Shown here: positions 49,313-58,331 of the stretch, in pieces
How the letters are laid out: every line of letters starts with the position of its first letter
Numbering within the stretch: position 1 is the stretch's first letter
NCBI GenBank assembly: GCA_002375985.1
Contig: DFNH01000018.1
Coordinates: 6,208-70,207, forward strand
From: Firmicutes bacterium UBA3572
Lineage (GTDB): Bacteria; Bacillota; Desulfotomaculia; Desulfotomaculales; Desulforudaceae
Length of the DNA: 64,000 bases
Reading direction: 5' to 3'
Notes under the pieces: generated by a model
Seen by the model: the letters and a program-made list of their open reading frames with translations, nothing else
The model's database searches: none
What the model was told of the DNA's origin: nothing
Made by a program: the position numbers and the translations under genes

Positions 49313-50518
49313 ATGAGCAGAAATAGATTTCTGTATGCCCTAGTAGTTCTTCTTTGCAGCTCTTTATTACTGGCCGGGGAAGCATATGCCGGAGAACCGG
49401 AGATTGTGGCGGAAGCTGCGGTGCTCTTGGATTTGGATTCCGGCTGCTTTCTTTACGAGAAAAACCCCGATCAGCAGATGTATCCGGCCAGCACCACCAA
49501 GGTTCTGACCGCACTATTGGCGGTGAAAAACGGCAACCTTCGCGACCGGGTAACCATGAGTGAGAACGCGGTGTATGCCGGCGGCGCGGCCATCTGGTCC
49601 ACGCCGGGGGAGCAGTTCACCTTCCAGGACTTGCTCTGGGCCTTGATGCTGTCCTCGGCCAACGACGCCGCGACGGCGTTGGCGGAACACTTGGCCGGTT
49701 CGGTGGAGGACTTCGCGGTGCTGATGAACGCGGAAGCCAAGCGGTTGGGTGCCCATAACAGCCACTTTGTGAATCCGCACGGTTTGCATGATGACCGGCA
49801 CTACAGCACCGCTCGGGATCTGGCCGTGATCGCCCGCGCTGCCTGGGAAAAACCGCTGATCCGGAAGATGGCCGCCACCAAGACTTACCGTTTGAGCCGC
49901 GAAGACCCGGAGGCCTTGAGCCTGCTGGTCAATACAAATAAACTGCTCTGGCGCTACGAAAGTGCCGTCGGGCTAAAGACCGGTTACACTTCCGAGGCGG
50001 GACAATGCCTGATCGCGGTCGCCGAGCGGGAGGGGCGGACCCTCTTGGCGGTGGTGTTAAAGAGCGATAACGATCTGGTCTGGACCGATGCGGCTACCCT
50101 GCTGAACTACGGGTTTGAGCGTTTTCGGGCGGTGGACCTGGTTAGCGAGGGTGACCTGGTCTGTGCGGTGCCGGTGGTACACGGAGAGGACAAGGTCTTG
50201 TTGCGGGCCGGTTCGGGCTTGACCCACATTGTGCCGGTGGACCAGCCTGGGCCGGTGCGCTGGGAAGTAAGGCTGGAGCGGGAAATGGTGGCCCCCATAC
50301 GCCGGGACGAAACGGTCGGGGTGCTGGTGGTGTACCATGCCGGGGAAGAAATCGGGCAGGTGCCGCTTCTGGTTGAGGAAAACGTGAACCGTCCCGTGCG
50401 CACCACCTGGTGGTACCGGGTTGGGCTGGTTCTGGGCGGCTTGGTGGTGTTTACGGGTGGACTCCGGTTTGTGATACGGCGGCGCAGGCGTTCCTGGTAC
50501 TACCGGGGCCGCCGGTAG
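49313..50518 (+). CDS. D-alanyl-D-alanine carboxypeptidase (DacF/DacB type)
   Basis: The 401-residue penicillin-binding protein has a signal peptide (LVVLLCSSLLLAGEAYA) and the active-site motifs YPASTTKVLT (SxxK), LSSANDAA (SxN) and GLKTGYT (KTG). A PBP5_C beta-domain and a C-terminal membrane anchor (VGLVLGGLVVFTGGLRFVI) with an Arg-rich end follow. It trims the terminal D-Ala of cell-wall pentapeptides. Spore formers carry several such enzymes; the tail anchor resembles DacF/DacB. The stop overlaps the convergent transporter gene by 19 bp. Confidence 0.92.
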   Translation: MSRNRFLYALVVLLCSSLLLAGEAYAGEPEIVAEAAVLLDLDSGCFLYEKNPDQQMYPASTTKVLTALLAVKNGNLRDRVTMSENAVYAGGAAIWSTPGEQFTFQDLLWALMLSSANDAATALAEHLAGSVEDFAVLMNAEAKRLGAHNSHFVNPHGLHDDRHYSTARDLAVIARAAWEKPLIRKMAATKTYRLSREDPEALSLLVNTNKLLWRYESAVGLKTGYTSEAGQCLIAVAEREGRTLLAVVLKSDNDLVWTDAATLLNYGFERFRAVDLVSEGDLVCAVPVVHGEDKVLLRAGSGLTHIVPVDQPGPVRWEVRLEREMVAPIRRDETVGVLVVYHAGEEIGQVPLLVEENVNRPVRTTWWYRVGLVLGGLVVFTGGLRFVIRRRRRSWYYRGRR

Positions 50519-51429
50519 GTATGGCCGGGCACCAGCCGAGTTAAGAACGCTGTCAGTTGGGGAACGAAAGGCAGAAAGGCCAGGGAAGAGGCGATGTTGA
50601 ACAGGGTGTGCGCCAGGGCTACCTGAACTGAGAGTTCCGGACTGAGCAGGAGTATCAGGGCGGCGAATTGGATGGTCAGCGGCAGGAGAAAGATGGCGCC
50701 CGCCAGGTTGATCAGGAGGTGAGCGACAGCTACCCGTTTGCCGGCGGCGGAGCTGCCTAGGCTGGCCAGTAGCGCGGTAAAACAGGTCCCGACGTTGTTC
50801 CCAAGGATAAAGGCCACCGCGGTGGGTAACCCAATAAGATTCTCGCGGGATAGGGCGATCACCAGGCCGGTACTGGTGGCCGACGAATGCAAGAGGCCGG
50901 TAAATACCGCACCGACCACCGCGGCGGCGACGTAGCTTTCGTCCAAACTGGAGAGGACCTTACCGAACCACGGTTCGTATGCCCAGGGCGCGAAAGCCGC
51001 CGCCAGGGCCTCCAGTCCAAGGAAAACCAGCCCAAAACCAAACAGGGTCTGGCCCAGGCGGGAGAGTGGCCGGCGGCGTCGGGCAAGCCAGAGAATCCCA
51101 CCGGTGAGGACGGCGGGGAAGGCCAACCGGCTAAGATCCAGGGACATGAGTTGGACCGTGAGACAGGTGCCGACGTTAGCCCCCAGGATGATGCCGATGG
51201 CCTGGGGCAAGGTCATGAGCCGGCTGTGCACGAAACTAACGGTAAAAACAGAAACGGCCGTACTGCTTTGTACCAATGCGGTCAGCACCAGCCCTGTGAG
51301 GGTCGCTGTGATCGGGGTGCCAGCCAGCCGCAACAAAGCCCGCTGTATTTTTTCCCGGGCCAGGTTTTCCAGACTGCTTTGCAACAGTCGCAGCCCCCAC
51401 AAAAGCAGGAAAAGCCCAACTAGAAACAC
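50500..51429 (-). CDS. Na/phosphate cotransporter-family protein
   Basis: This 309-residue membrane protein has two inverted repeats: LVQSSTAVSVFTVSF with ILGANVGTCLTV, and LLHSSATSTGLVIALS with ILGNNVGTCFTALL. These are the QSSTA and GN-VGT signatures of the Na/Pi-cotransporter (NptA/YqeW) family. It lacks the PhoU-like C-terminal domain of longer relatives. The GTG start has no ideal ribosome binding site, and an in-frame CTG 18 bp upstream is an alternative. The 3' end overlaps the carboxypeptidase gene tail to tail. Confidence 0.85.
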   Translation of the reverse strand: MFLVGLFLLLWGLRLLQSSLENLAREKIQRALLRLAGTPITATLTGLVLTALVQSSTAVSVFTVSFVHSRLMTLPQAIGIILGANVGTCLTVQLMSLDLSRLAFPAVLTGGILWLARRRRPLSRLGQTLFGFGLVFLGLEALAAAFAPWAYEPWFGKVLSSLDESYVAAAVVGAVFTGLLHSSATSTGLVIALSRENLIGLPTAVAFILGNNVGTCFTALLASLGSSAAGKRVAVAHLLINLAGAIFLLPLTIQFAALILLLSPELSVQVALAHTLFNIASSLAFLPFVPQLTAFLTRLVPGHTYRRPR

Positions 51430-51593
51430 CGGTACGCCCGACAGTGTTCATCCACTCCGGTTATGCTTTGTGTTTTTAAAGTCTATGTGATGGAAAACTC
51501 TGTAATGACCGGTTTGGTCTAACCAGTCGAAAAAAGCGTTAGTCAAGCAGGGCGCGTACCTGCGGCAAAATCTGGCACAAGGAGGCAAACCAG

Positions 51594-52157
51594 TTGTCCG
51601 CCGAACTGCTGCAGTTTATCCGGAACCTCAGCCACGATTTTCAGAACCACCTGCAGGTGATTTCGGGGCTGGCCCAGCTGAATAGAACGGAACGCATCCG
51701 GGAATACATCGGACAAATATCGGGGCAGATCAGACAAATTGGCAAGGTGGCCAAGATTCCGGTACCAGAGGTGGCGGTGGCCCTGTTGGCTTTTCAGCAA
51801 CAGACAGCGCGGTACGGCGTCGCCACGCTTTTCGACGTTAAGGCCGAACTGGATGACTGGCCGGCCGCCGGGCAAGAGCTCAGAGGGCTTCTGTCGCAGG
51901 CGTTCGCGGCATTGGGGGAGCGCCTGAGCTTTTTGGATGGGGCCGGTGAGCCGGTGCACGTAACCATTGTGGGGGCCGAGAGCAAGTATATTTTCCGGAT
52001 TGAGCTGCCGGTTAATGATGAGGCCGCGGTAAAGGTTCTGGAGGACAGCCTGACCCTGGTGAACACCAGTTTAGAGCCATTGGCCGGAAGGGCCAGCCTT
52101 TTGGTCGAAAAAGAATACGCCAGGATCTTTCTGGTTTTTCCCAGAGGGGAGATGTAG
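51594..52157 (+). CDS. spo0B: Spo0B-like sporulation phosphotransferase
   Basis: The 187-residue protein starts with a Spo0B-type helical hairpin, FIRNLSHDFQNHLQVISGLAQLN, in which the His of LSHDFQNH is the likely phospho-acceptor. A degenerate ATPase-like domain follows. In Bacillus Spo0B relays phosphate from Spo0F to Spo0A at the start of sporulation. The spo0B-obg order, with 9 bp between the genes, matches Bacillus and supports the call in spite of low similarity. AAGGAGG precedes the TTG. It implies a spore-forming ancestry. Confidence 0.75.
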   Translation: MSAELLQFIRNLSHDFQNHLQVISGLAQLNRTERIREYIGQISGQIRQIGKVAKIPVPEVAVALLAFQQQTARYGVATLFDVKAELDDWPAAGQELRGLLSQAFAALGERLSFLDGAGEPVHVTIVGAESKYIFRIELPVNDEAAVKVLEDSLTLVNTSLEPLAGRASLLVEKEYARIFLVFPRGEM

Positions 52158-52166
52158 AAGAAATAG

Positions 52167-53447
52167 ATGTCTTTGTTTAAGGATTACGCCAAAATCTGGG
52201 TGAAGGCCGGTGACGGCGGCGACGGTTGCACGGCCTTCCGCCGTGAAAAATACGTACCTTACGGAGGTCCCTCCGGCGGGGACGGAGGCCGGGGTGGGCA
52301 CGTCATCCTGCGGGCCGACGAGGGCTTGCGCACGCTGGTGGACTTCCGTTACCGCCGCCACTACAAGGCCGGGCGCGGAGCGCACGGCCAGGGGAAAAAC
52401 AGGCATGGCAGACAAGGGGACGACCTGGTTATCCGGGTTCCGGTTGGCGTAGTCGTACGCAGGGCCGAAGACGGGGCCATACTGGCCGACCTGACCGCAG
52501 ACGGACAGGAGGTGTTGGTCGCCCGCGGCGGCCGCGGCGGCCGGGGAAACGCCCGCTTCGCTACGGCAGAAAGGCGGGCGCCGCGTTTCGCCGAGAAGGG
52601 GGAGCCCGGCGAGGAATGCTGGCTGGAACTGGAGCTGAAACTGCTCGCCGATGTTGGGCTGGTTGGCTACCCGAACGCCGGCAAGTCGACGCTCCTTTCC
52701 CGGGTTTCGTCGGCTTGTCCCCGGATTGCCGATTATCCGTTTACCACCCTGGAACCGTGTTTGGGGGTGGTGCGGGTGGATGAGGGGGTCAGTTTTGTCC
52801 TGGCGGATATTCCTGGGCTGATTGAAGGTGCCCACCGGGGAGCCGGACTGGGGCACCGTTTTCTCCGTCACGTGGAGCGGACCCGGGTACTGGTGCACGT
52901 TGTGGACGCTTCGGGTCGGGAAGGTCGGGACCCGGTGGAGGATTTTCACGTGGTCAACCGGGAGCTGGCGGCCTATGATCCCAACTTGGCGTCGCGGCCT
53001 ACGGTGGTCGCCGCCAATAAGATTGACTTGCCGGGGGCGCGGGAAAATGTGGCCCGCTTGGCGGAGGCCTTGGGTGCCCGGCACGAGGTCTACGGAGTGT
53101 CGGCGGTTACGGGTGAGGGCGTGGACCGGTTGATCCGGCGCGTATACCAGATACTAGAATCAACGCCCGTGACGCTGCTGCACGTGCCGGAGCTGCGGCG
53201 GGAAGAACCGGACCAGGTCACCTTCACCGTGGTCCGGGATGGTGAAGATTTTCTGGTCAAGGGCAACGCGGTGGAACGCCGGGTCGCCATGACCGACCTA
53301 AGCAACCCGGAGGCGGTACACTACCTGCAAAACTGGCTTATCCGGATCGGGGTAGAAGACGCCTTGCGGGCCGAAGGCATCAGGCCCGGGGCCACCGTAC
53401 GCATCGGTGATTTCGAGTTTACGTACGCCGAGAACGCTACAAGTTAA
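52167..53447 (+). CDS. obgE: Obg/CgtA GTPase
   Basis: The 426-residue GTPase has the glycine-rich Obg fold (FRREKYVPYGGPSGGDGGRGG), G1 VGYPNAGKSTLL, G3 DIPGLIEGAHRGAGLG and G4 ANKIDLPG. A C-terminal OCT domain ends the chain (EAVHYLQNWLIRIGVEDALRAEG). It acts in 50S ribosome assembly and (p)ppGpp response, and in Bacillus it is needed for Spo0A activation. ATG 52167 lies 9 bp after spo0B with GGGGAGATGTAGAAG upstream. All domains are complete. Confidence 0.95.
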   Translation: MSLFKDYAKIWVKAGDGGDGCTAFRREKYVPYGGPSGGDGGRGGHVILRADEGLRTLVDFRYRRHYKAGRGAHGQGKNRHGRQGDDLVIRVPVGVVVRRAEDGAILADLTADGQEVLVARGGRGGRGNARFATAERRAPRFAEKGEPGEECWLELELKLLADVGLVGYPNAGKSTLLSRVSSACPRIADYPFTTLEPCLGVVRVDEGVSFVLADIPGLIEGAHRGAGLGHRFLRHVERTRVLVHVVDASGREGRDPVEDFHVVNRELAAYDPNLASRPTVVAANKIDLPGARENVARLAEALGARHEVYGVSAVTGEGVDRLIRRVYQILESTPVTLLHVPELRREEPDQVTFTVVRDGEDFLVKGNAVERRVAMTDLSNPEAVHYLQNWLIRIGVEDALRAEGIRPGATVRIGDFEFTYAENATS

Positions 53448-53543
53448 CGGATAAATATGCTATCCTTAAAACGGTGGAATTAGCATCCAGAACCCATTAC
53501 GCAGGATAAGGGATGAGCGTTTAAATTGGGGAATGTAAAGTGT

Positions 53544-54671
53544 ATGCACCGGGCCGATTTTGGGGAATGCCGGCGGCTCGTGGTCAAAATCGGTACCAGT
53601 TCGCTGGCGCACGAGACCGGGAAGCTGAACCTGGGCATGATGGAAATGCTGGTACGCCAGTTGGCCGACCTGCATAATCAGGGAAGGGAAGTAATCCTGG
53701 TGACTTCGGGGGCCATTGGTGCCGGCGCCGGCAAATTAGGGCTCCGGCGTGCGCCCCGGACCATCCCTGAAAAGCAGGCTTGTGCCGCCATTGGACAGGG
53801 TCTGCTTTTGCATATGTACGAAAAGTTTTTCGCCGAATACGGGATCACCGTCGGCCAGGTTCTGCTCACCAGGGAGGATTTTGCGATACGCCGGCGGTTC
53901 CTGAATGCCCAAAACACTCTCCGGTCGTTGCTTTCCTTCGGTGTGGTGCCGATTATTAATGAAAACGACACGGTGGCGGTTGACGAGATCAAACTCGGGG
54001 ACAACGATCACCTTTCGGCCCTGGTGGCCGGTCTGATGAATGCGGACCTTTTGGTTATGCTCACCGATACCGATGGGCTTTATACGGCCGACCCGCGCCG
54101 CAATCCGGAAGCGCGGCTGATTCCCTGGATCGGTGAAATCACCGAAGATATTGAAAAAGTGGCCGGGGCCGCGGGTTCCCGGCTGGGGACCGGGGGCATG
54201 ATTACCAAGCTACACGCCGCCCGGATCGCCACCCACGCGGGCGTGACCACCGTGATTGCCCGGGCTTCCCTGAAGGACGTCCTGCCCCGCATTCTCGCCG
54301 GGGAGGAACTGGGAACTGTTTTCCGGGCGCTACCCCGGCGGATGGAGAGGCGCAAGCAGTGGATTGCCTACGGTGCCCCCGTCGCCGGCCGGATTGTAGT
54401 GGACGCCGGTGCGGCCCGGGCGCTGCGGGAGAAGGGGAAAAGTCTCTTGCCCTCGGGGGTGGTAGCCGTAGAAGGTAGCTTTGAAACGGGACAAACGGTG
54501 AGCATCGTTGATTCTGAAGGCCGGGAGGTTGGCCGGGGTTTGGTGAATTATTCGGCGGCGGAGATTGAACGGATCAAGGGCTGCCGGACCACGGCCGTGA
54601 CCGATATTTTGGGATACCAGCCTTATTATGAGGAAGTTGTTCACCGCAACAATCTGGTTATCGAACCGTAA
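53544..54671 (+). CDS. proB: Glutamate 5-kinase
   Basis: The 375-residue enzyme phosphorylates glutamate in the first step of proline synthesis. It has LVVKIGTSSLAHETG, LVTSGAIGAGAGKLGL, PIINENDTVAVDEIKLGDND, LTDTDGLYTADPR and GTGGMITKLHAARIA. A C-terminal PUA domain follows (IVVDAGAARALREKGKSLLPSGVVAV). ATG 53544 is preferred over a TTG 18 bp upstream, since GGGGA is better placed and the N-terminus is normal. It is separated from proA by a HIT-family gene, an unusual insertion in the usual proB-proA pair. Confidence 0.93.
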   Translation: MHRADFGECRRLVVKIGTSSLAHETGKLNLGMMEMLVRQLADLHNQGREVILVTSGAIGAGAGKLGLRRAPRTIPEKQACAAIGQGLLLHMYEKFFAEYGITVGQVLLTREDFAIRRRFLNAQNTLRSLLSFGVVPIINENDTVAVDEIKLGDNDHLSALVAGLMNADLLVMLTDTDGLYTADPRRNPEARLIPWIGEITEDIEKVAGAAGSRLGTGGMITKLHAARIATHAGVTTVIARASLKDVLPRILAGEELGTVFRALPRRMERRKQWIAYGAPVAGRIVVDAGAARALREKGKSLLPSGVVAVEGSFETGQTVSIVDSEGREVGRGLVNYSAAEIERIKGCRTTAVTDILGYQPYYEEVVHRNNLVIEP

Positions 54672-54683
54672 GGGGGACGGCTA

Positions 54684-55190
54684 ATGGACAAACTATGGGC
54701 ACCTTGGCGCAGCCGGTATGTGGCCAGCGCGGCGAAGGATCCGGACCCGGAGTGCATCTTCTGCGACAAGTTGCAGGCCGACGCCGGCCGCGATCCGGAG
54801 AACTATCTCTTGGTCCGGACAGAACGTTGCTTTGTGATTCTGAATCTTTATCCGTACAATAACGGTCACTTGCTAGTGGCCCCAAAACGCCACGTGGGCG
54901 ACATCGAGGAGTTGACCGCGGACGAAAAGCTGGAACTATTCGAGGTCACCGGTTGGATGGTGCGGGTGCTGCGCCGCGCTTTTAGCCCAGACGGGTTTAA
55001 CATTGGTATCAACGTGGGGCGGGTCGCCGGCGCCGGCATCCCGGGCCACTTTCACATCCACATTGTGCCCCGGTGGAACGGCGACACCAATTTCATGCCC
55101 GTCTTGGGCGACGTGAAAGTGATCTCCGAGGGGCTGGACGACACCTACCGTAAACTTCGCGCGGCCCTCGAGGAGGAAGGGAATCCTTGA
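54684..55190 (+). CDS. HIT-family nucleotide hydrolase
   Basis: This 168-residue protein has CIFCDKL with a zinc-type CxxC near residue 24, LNLYPYNNGHLLVAPKRHV and the catalytic histidine triad GHFHIHIVPRWNGD. The WNGD ending and the length match Ap4A phosphorylase-like or FHIT-type HIT proteins. It lies 12 bp after proB and about 70 bp before proA, so it is in the proline operon. A link to proline synthesis is not known. Substrate unknown; it probably hydrolyses dinucleoside polyphosphates or AMP-linked compounds. Confidence 0.88.
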   Translation: MDKLWAPWRSRYVASAAKDPDPECIFCDKLQADAGRDPENYLLVRTERCFVILNLYPYNNGHLLVAPKRHVGDIEELTADEKLELFEVTGWMVRVLRRAFSPDGFNIGINVGRVAGAGIPGHFHIHIVPRWNGDTNFMPVLGDVKVISEGLDDTYRKLRAALEEEGNP

Positions 55191-55261
55191 ACCGGCAGGG
55201 GCACGCTATTTGTTGCGACCTTAAATTTTGGGGGGTCTGACCCCGGCAAGGAGGCAAGAGG

Positions 55262-56521
55262 GTGAGTGATCCGATTACAAAAGCAGTGGTGGAAAAAGCG
55301 GCGCGGGCCCGCGAGGCTTCCCGGAAGCTGGCCTACCTGTCCACCGACGTCAAAAACCGGGCCCTGGAAGCGATGGCGGCTGCGCTGCTGGAAAACACGG
55401 CGGCCATCCTGGAAGCCAACGCCCAGGATATCGCCGCCGGCGAAGCGCGGGGTCTATCGTCGGCCCTACTGGACCGGCTGTTGCTTAATGAAGCCCGAAT
55501 CCGGGACATGGCGGATGGGTTGGGTGTGATCGTCAACCTCCCCGACCCGGTGGGCGAGGTGTTTGATATGGTCACCCGGCCCAACGGCCTGCAGGTTGGC
55601 AAAATGCGGGTGCCGCTGGGAGTGGTCGGGATGATCTACGAGGCCCGGCCCAACGTTACCGTGGACGCCGCCGGACTGTGCCTCAAAGCCGGGAATGCCG
55701 TGTTGCTTCGAGGGGGCACCGAAGCTGTTCACTCCAACACGGCGATCGCCCGGATTTGCGCCGCCGCCGCCACCGAGGCTGGCATTCCGGAGGGTGCCAT
55801 CGAGTTTATCGATATCACCGACCGGGCGGCGGTAAACGTTATGCTGAAGTTAAACGACTATCTGGACGTGGTTATCCCCCGCGGCGGCAAGAAACTAAAA
55901 CAGACCGTGATCCAGAACGCCACCGTGCCGGTGATCGAAACGGGTATGGGCAACTGCCATGTGTTCATTGACCGGGACGCCGACCCGGAAATAGCGTTGC
56001 GCATCGTGATCAACGCCAAATGCCAGCGGCCCGGGGTGTGCAACGCGGCCGAGACCTTGCTGGTGGATGCCCCGATCGCCGCCCGGATCCTGCCGGGATT
56101 GCTGGAACAGCTCCGGGAGCGGGGCGTCGAGGTCCGCGGTTGCCCGCGGACCAAGGAACTGGTCGATTGGGTGATTCCGGCCACCGAAGAGGACTGGGAC
56201 ACCGAGTATCTGGACATGATCATCGCGGTACGGGTGGTAGATGGATTCGAGCAGGCCGTTGAGCACATCTACCGTTGGGGCACCAAGCATTCCGAGGCCA
56301 TCGTAACCGAAAGCTACACCCGGGCACTCCGTTTCTTGCGCGAGGTGGACGCCGCCGCGGTGTACGTCAACGCCTCGACCCGGTTTACGGACGGCGGCGT
56401 TTTTGGGTTTGGCGCCGAGCTGGGCATCTCCACCCAGAAATTACACGCCCGCGGGCCCATGGGTCTGAAGGACTTGACTTCTACCAAGTACATCATTTTT
56501 GGCGACGGACACGTGCGTTGA
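55262..56521 (+). CDS. proA: Glutamate-5-semialdehyde dehydrogenase
   Basis: The 419-residue enzyme reduces glutamyl-5-phosphate to the semialdehyde, the second step of proline synthesis. Motifs are VPLGVVGMIYEARPNVTVDA, LCLKAGNAVLLRGG and NAKCQRPGVCNAAETLLVD with the catalytic cysteine. VYVNASTRFTDGGVFGFGAE and the C-terminal GLKDLTSTKY complete it. The GTG start follows GGAGG at 9-12 bases. Full family length. Confidence 0.95.
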   Translation: MSDPITKAVVEKAARAREASRKLAYLSTDVKNRALEAMAAALLENTAAILEANAQDIAAGEARGLSSALLDRLLLNEARIRDMADGLGVIVNLPDPVGEVFDMVTRPNGLQVGKMRVPLGVVGMIYEARPNVTVDAAGLCLKAGNAVLLRGGTEAVHSNTAIARICAAAATEAGIPEGAIEFIDITDRAAVNVMLKLNDYLDVVIPRGGKKLKQTVIQNATVPVIETGMGNCHVFIDRDADPEIALRIVINAKCQRPGVCNAAETLLVDAPIAARILPGLLEQLRERGVEVRGCPRTKELVDWVIPATEEDWDTEYLDMIIAVRVVDGFEQAVEHIYRWGTKHSEAIVTESYTRALRFLREVDAAAVYVNASTRFTDGGVFGFGAELGISTQKLHARGPMGLKDLTSTKYIIFGDGHVR

Positions 56522-56575
56522 AATCGGGAACACTTCGGCCCTGCTTCCATATGCTGGTGCCAAGGGGGTGAGGGT

Positions 56576-57264
56576 TTGGGGGCCGAAACGAGCTTGCTGG
56601 TTTTAATTGATCCGGGCCACGGGGGCGACGATCCTGGAGCGGTTTCCGGGGACCTGGTTGAAAAGCATCTGACGCTTGAGATCGCCAGGGAAGTCGATCT
56701 GGCGCTCCGGCGCCGGTATGTGGTGGACACAACGCTGACCCGCGCTGCGGACACCACTGTATCTCTTTACGAGCGCGTGCGGCGGGCGAAGGAAGCCGGT
56801 CCGACCTTTTGTCAATTCACGTGAATGCCGGCGGCGGCACGGGGTTCGAAAACTACGTCCATTCCAACGCTTTCGAAACGACGCATTGTTACCGCCGGAT
56901 TATGCATACGGAAATCGTTTCTTTTCTACAGACCCTGGGGATCAGGGACCGTGGGATGAAAACGGCTGATCTTTACGTGTTGCGCGCCACCGCTATGCCG
57001 GCGGTCCTATTGGAGAACCTGTTTCTCGATCATCCCCAGGATGCGGCCCGGTTGCGCGACCGGGTGTTTAGGGTCCAGTATACGCAGGCGGTGGCGCGCG
57101 GGATTGGTGTGGCCTTGCGGTTACCCGCCAGGGACACCGATCAGGAAAAGGAGAGGCTGATAGCCCAACTGCAGGCCGAGGTCCAACGCTTGCGGGGCGA
57201 AGCGGCCAGATTTGGGCAGTCCCTCGAACGCATTCGAAACGAGGCGCAGACGGCACTGAAATGA
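56576..57264 (+). pseudogene. N-acetylmuramoyl-L-alanine amidase, frameshifted
   Basis: Two reading frames together make one Amidase_3 enzyme. The first (56576-56824) has LIDPGHGGDDPGAVS with the first zinc His, VEKHLTLEIA with the Glu ligand and ERVRRAKEAG. The second (from about 56800 to 57264) continues with LLSIHVNAGGGTGFENYVHS, holding the next His, then PAVLLENLFLDHP with the catalytic Glu, and a coiled-coil tail. One base too many or too few near 56800 breaks the frame; otherwise all catalytic residues survive. It is a recent pseudogene, a sequencing error or, less likely, a programmed frameshift. It would cut the wall between muramic acid and the peptide. Confidence 0.8.
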
Positions 57265-57280
57265 CTTTGATCTGCGGTAC

Positions 57281-57309
57281 TTGCGTTTTCCGGGACTGAC
57301 GATTATAAT
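57281..57309 (+). promoter_or_regulatory. nadD promoter
   Basis: TTGCGT (57281-57286), 17 bases and consensus TATAAT (57304-57309), 29 bp before the nadD start. Confidence 0.75.
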
Positions 57310-57338
57310 TATCCCAACTGACGCAGGCAGGGAAAAAT

Positions 57339-57938
57339 ATGAAGCTTGGAGTAATGGGCGGGACTTTTGACCCCGTTCATTACGGCCACCTGGTGACGGC
57401 CGAAGGCGCCCGTTATGATTACCGGCTTGACAAAGTGGTTTTCGTGCCCGCCGGAAGACCGCCGCACAAGTCCAACTACCAAATCTCTGATCCTGAGCAC
57501 CGCCTGGCTCTAACGCGCCTCGCCGTGGCTTCAAATCCCTTTTTCGAGGTTTCGGATCTGGAGATAAAGCGGCCCGGACCGTCGTACACATACGACACTA
57601 TTATGGAAATGCGCCGGCTTTATGCGCCGGAGGAAATTTTTTTTATCACCGGCGTCGATACGGCACTGGAGATTCTGTCCTGGCACCGATACGAGGAACT
57701 GTTGGCCCTTTGTCGATTTATCGCCGCGACCCGTCCTGGATACAATCTGGACAACCTTGCCAGGAGGCTGAAAATGATGCCGGCACCTTTGGCTAGCCGT
57801 ATTCTGACGTTAGAAGTGCCGGCCTTGGCTATTTCATCCTCGGATATCCGGCGGCGGGTGCGGGAAGGCCGGCCCATCAAATACCTTTTGCCGGAAAGCG
57901 TGGAAGCCTATATAGCCCGGCACGATCTTTATCGGTGA
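57339..57938 (+). CDS. nadD: Nicotinate-nucleotide adenylyltransferase
   Basis: The 199-residue enzyme makes deamido-NAD from nicotinate mononucleotide and ATP. It has the nucleotidyltransferase signature GVMGGTFDPVHYGHLVTAEG, VPAGRPPHKSN, FITGVDTALEILSWHRYEEL and the closing ISSSDIRRRVREGRPIKYLLP. Length is normal. A clear promoter precedes it. In most Firmicutes nadD is followed by yqeK and rsfS; here an RRM-protein gene takes the place of yqeK. Confidence 0.95.
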   Translation: MKLGVMGGTFDPVHYGHLVTAEGARYDYRLDKVVFVPAGRPPHKSNYQISDPEHRLALTRLAVASNPFFEVSDLEIKRPGPSYTYDTIMEMRRLYAPEEIFFITGVDTALEILSWHRYEELLALCRFIAATRPGYNLDNLARRLKMMPAPLASRILTLEVPALAISSSDIRRRVREGRPIKYLLPESVEAYIARHDLYR

Positions 57939-58016
57939 AGTTTGCGTCATCAAGCAAGACTTGCATCAGGGTTCATCCTTTTGCAAATAATATCGTTTAA
58001 AGTGAGGTGAAAAGGT

Positions 58017-58283
58017 TTGGTACGTACCCTTTACGTTGGTAATCTACCCTGGGGTACCAAGGCTGAAGATCTGGAAGAAGCCTTCGGGGTATACGGTGAG
58101 GTGTTATCCAGCCGAATTATCACCGACCGTCAGACCGGGCGTTCCCGCGGTTTCGGTTTCGTTGAGGTTAAAGACGAAGACGCGGAAACCATGATCAACG
58201 CCATGAACGGTGCCGAGATTGGTGGTCGGGTAATTACCGTGAACGAAGCCCGGGCCAGAGGAGAAAACGAAAGGCGCTTTTAG
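58017..58283 (+). CDS. RRM-type RNA-binding protein
   Basis: The 88-residue protein is one RNA-recognition motif with RNP2 LYVGNLPWGT and RNP1 SRGFGFVEV, plus a basic Arg-rich tail (ARARGENERRF). Such glycine-rich RRM proteins occur in cyanobacteria and scattered anaerobes and bind single-stranded RNA, often under cold or stress conditions. The TTG start follows GTGAGGTGAAAAGG. It lies between nadD and rsfS where yqeK is usual. Its RNA targets are unknown. Confidence 0.88.
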   Translation: MVRTLYVGNLPWGTKAEDLEEAFGVYGEVLSSRIITDRQTGRSRGFGFVEVKDEDAETMINAMNGAEIGGRVITVNEARARGENERRF

Positions 58284-58331
58284 GCGTACTTTGCTGTGGC
58301 AGACGGACACCTGGAACCGAGGAGTGGTGAC

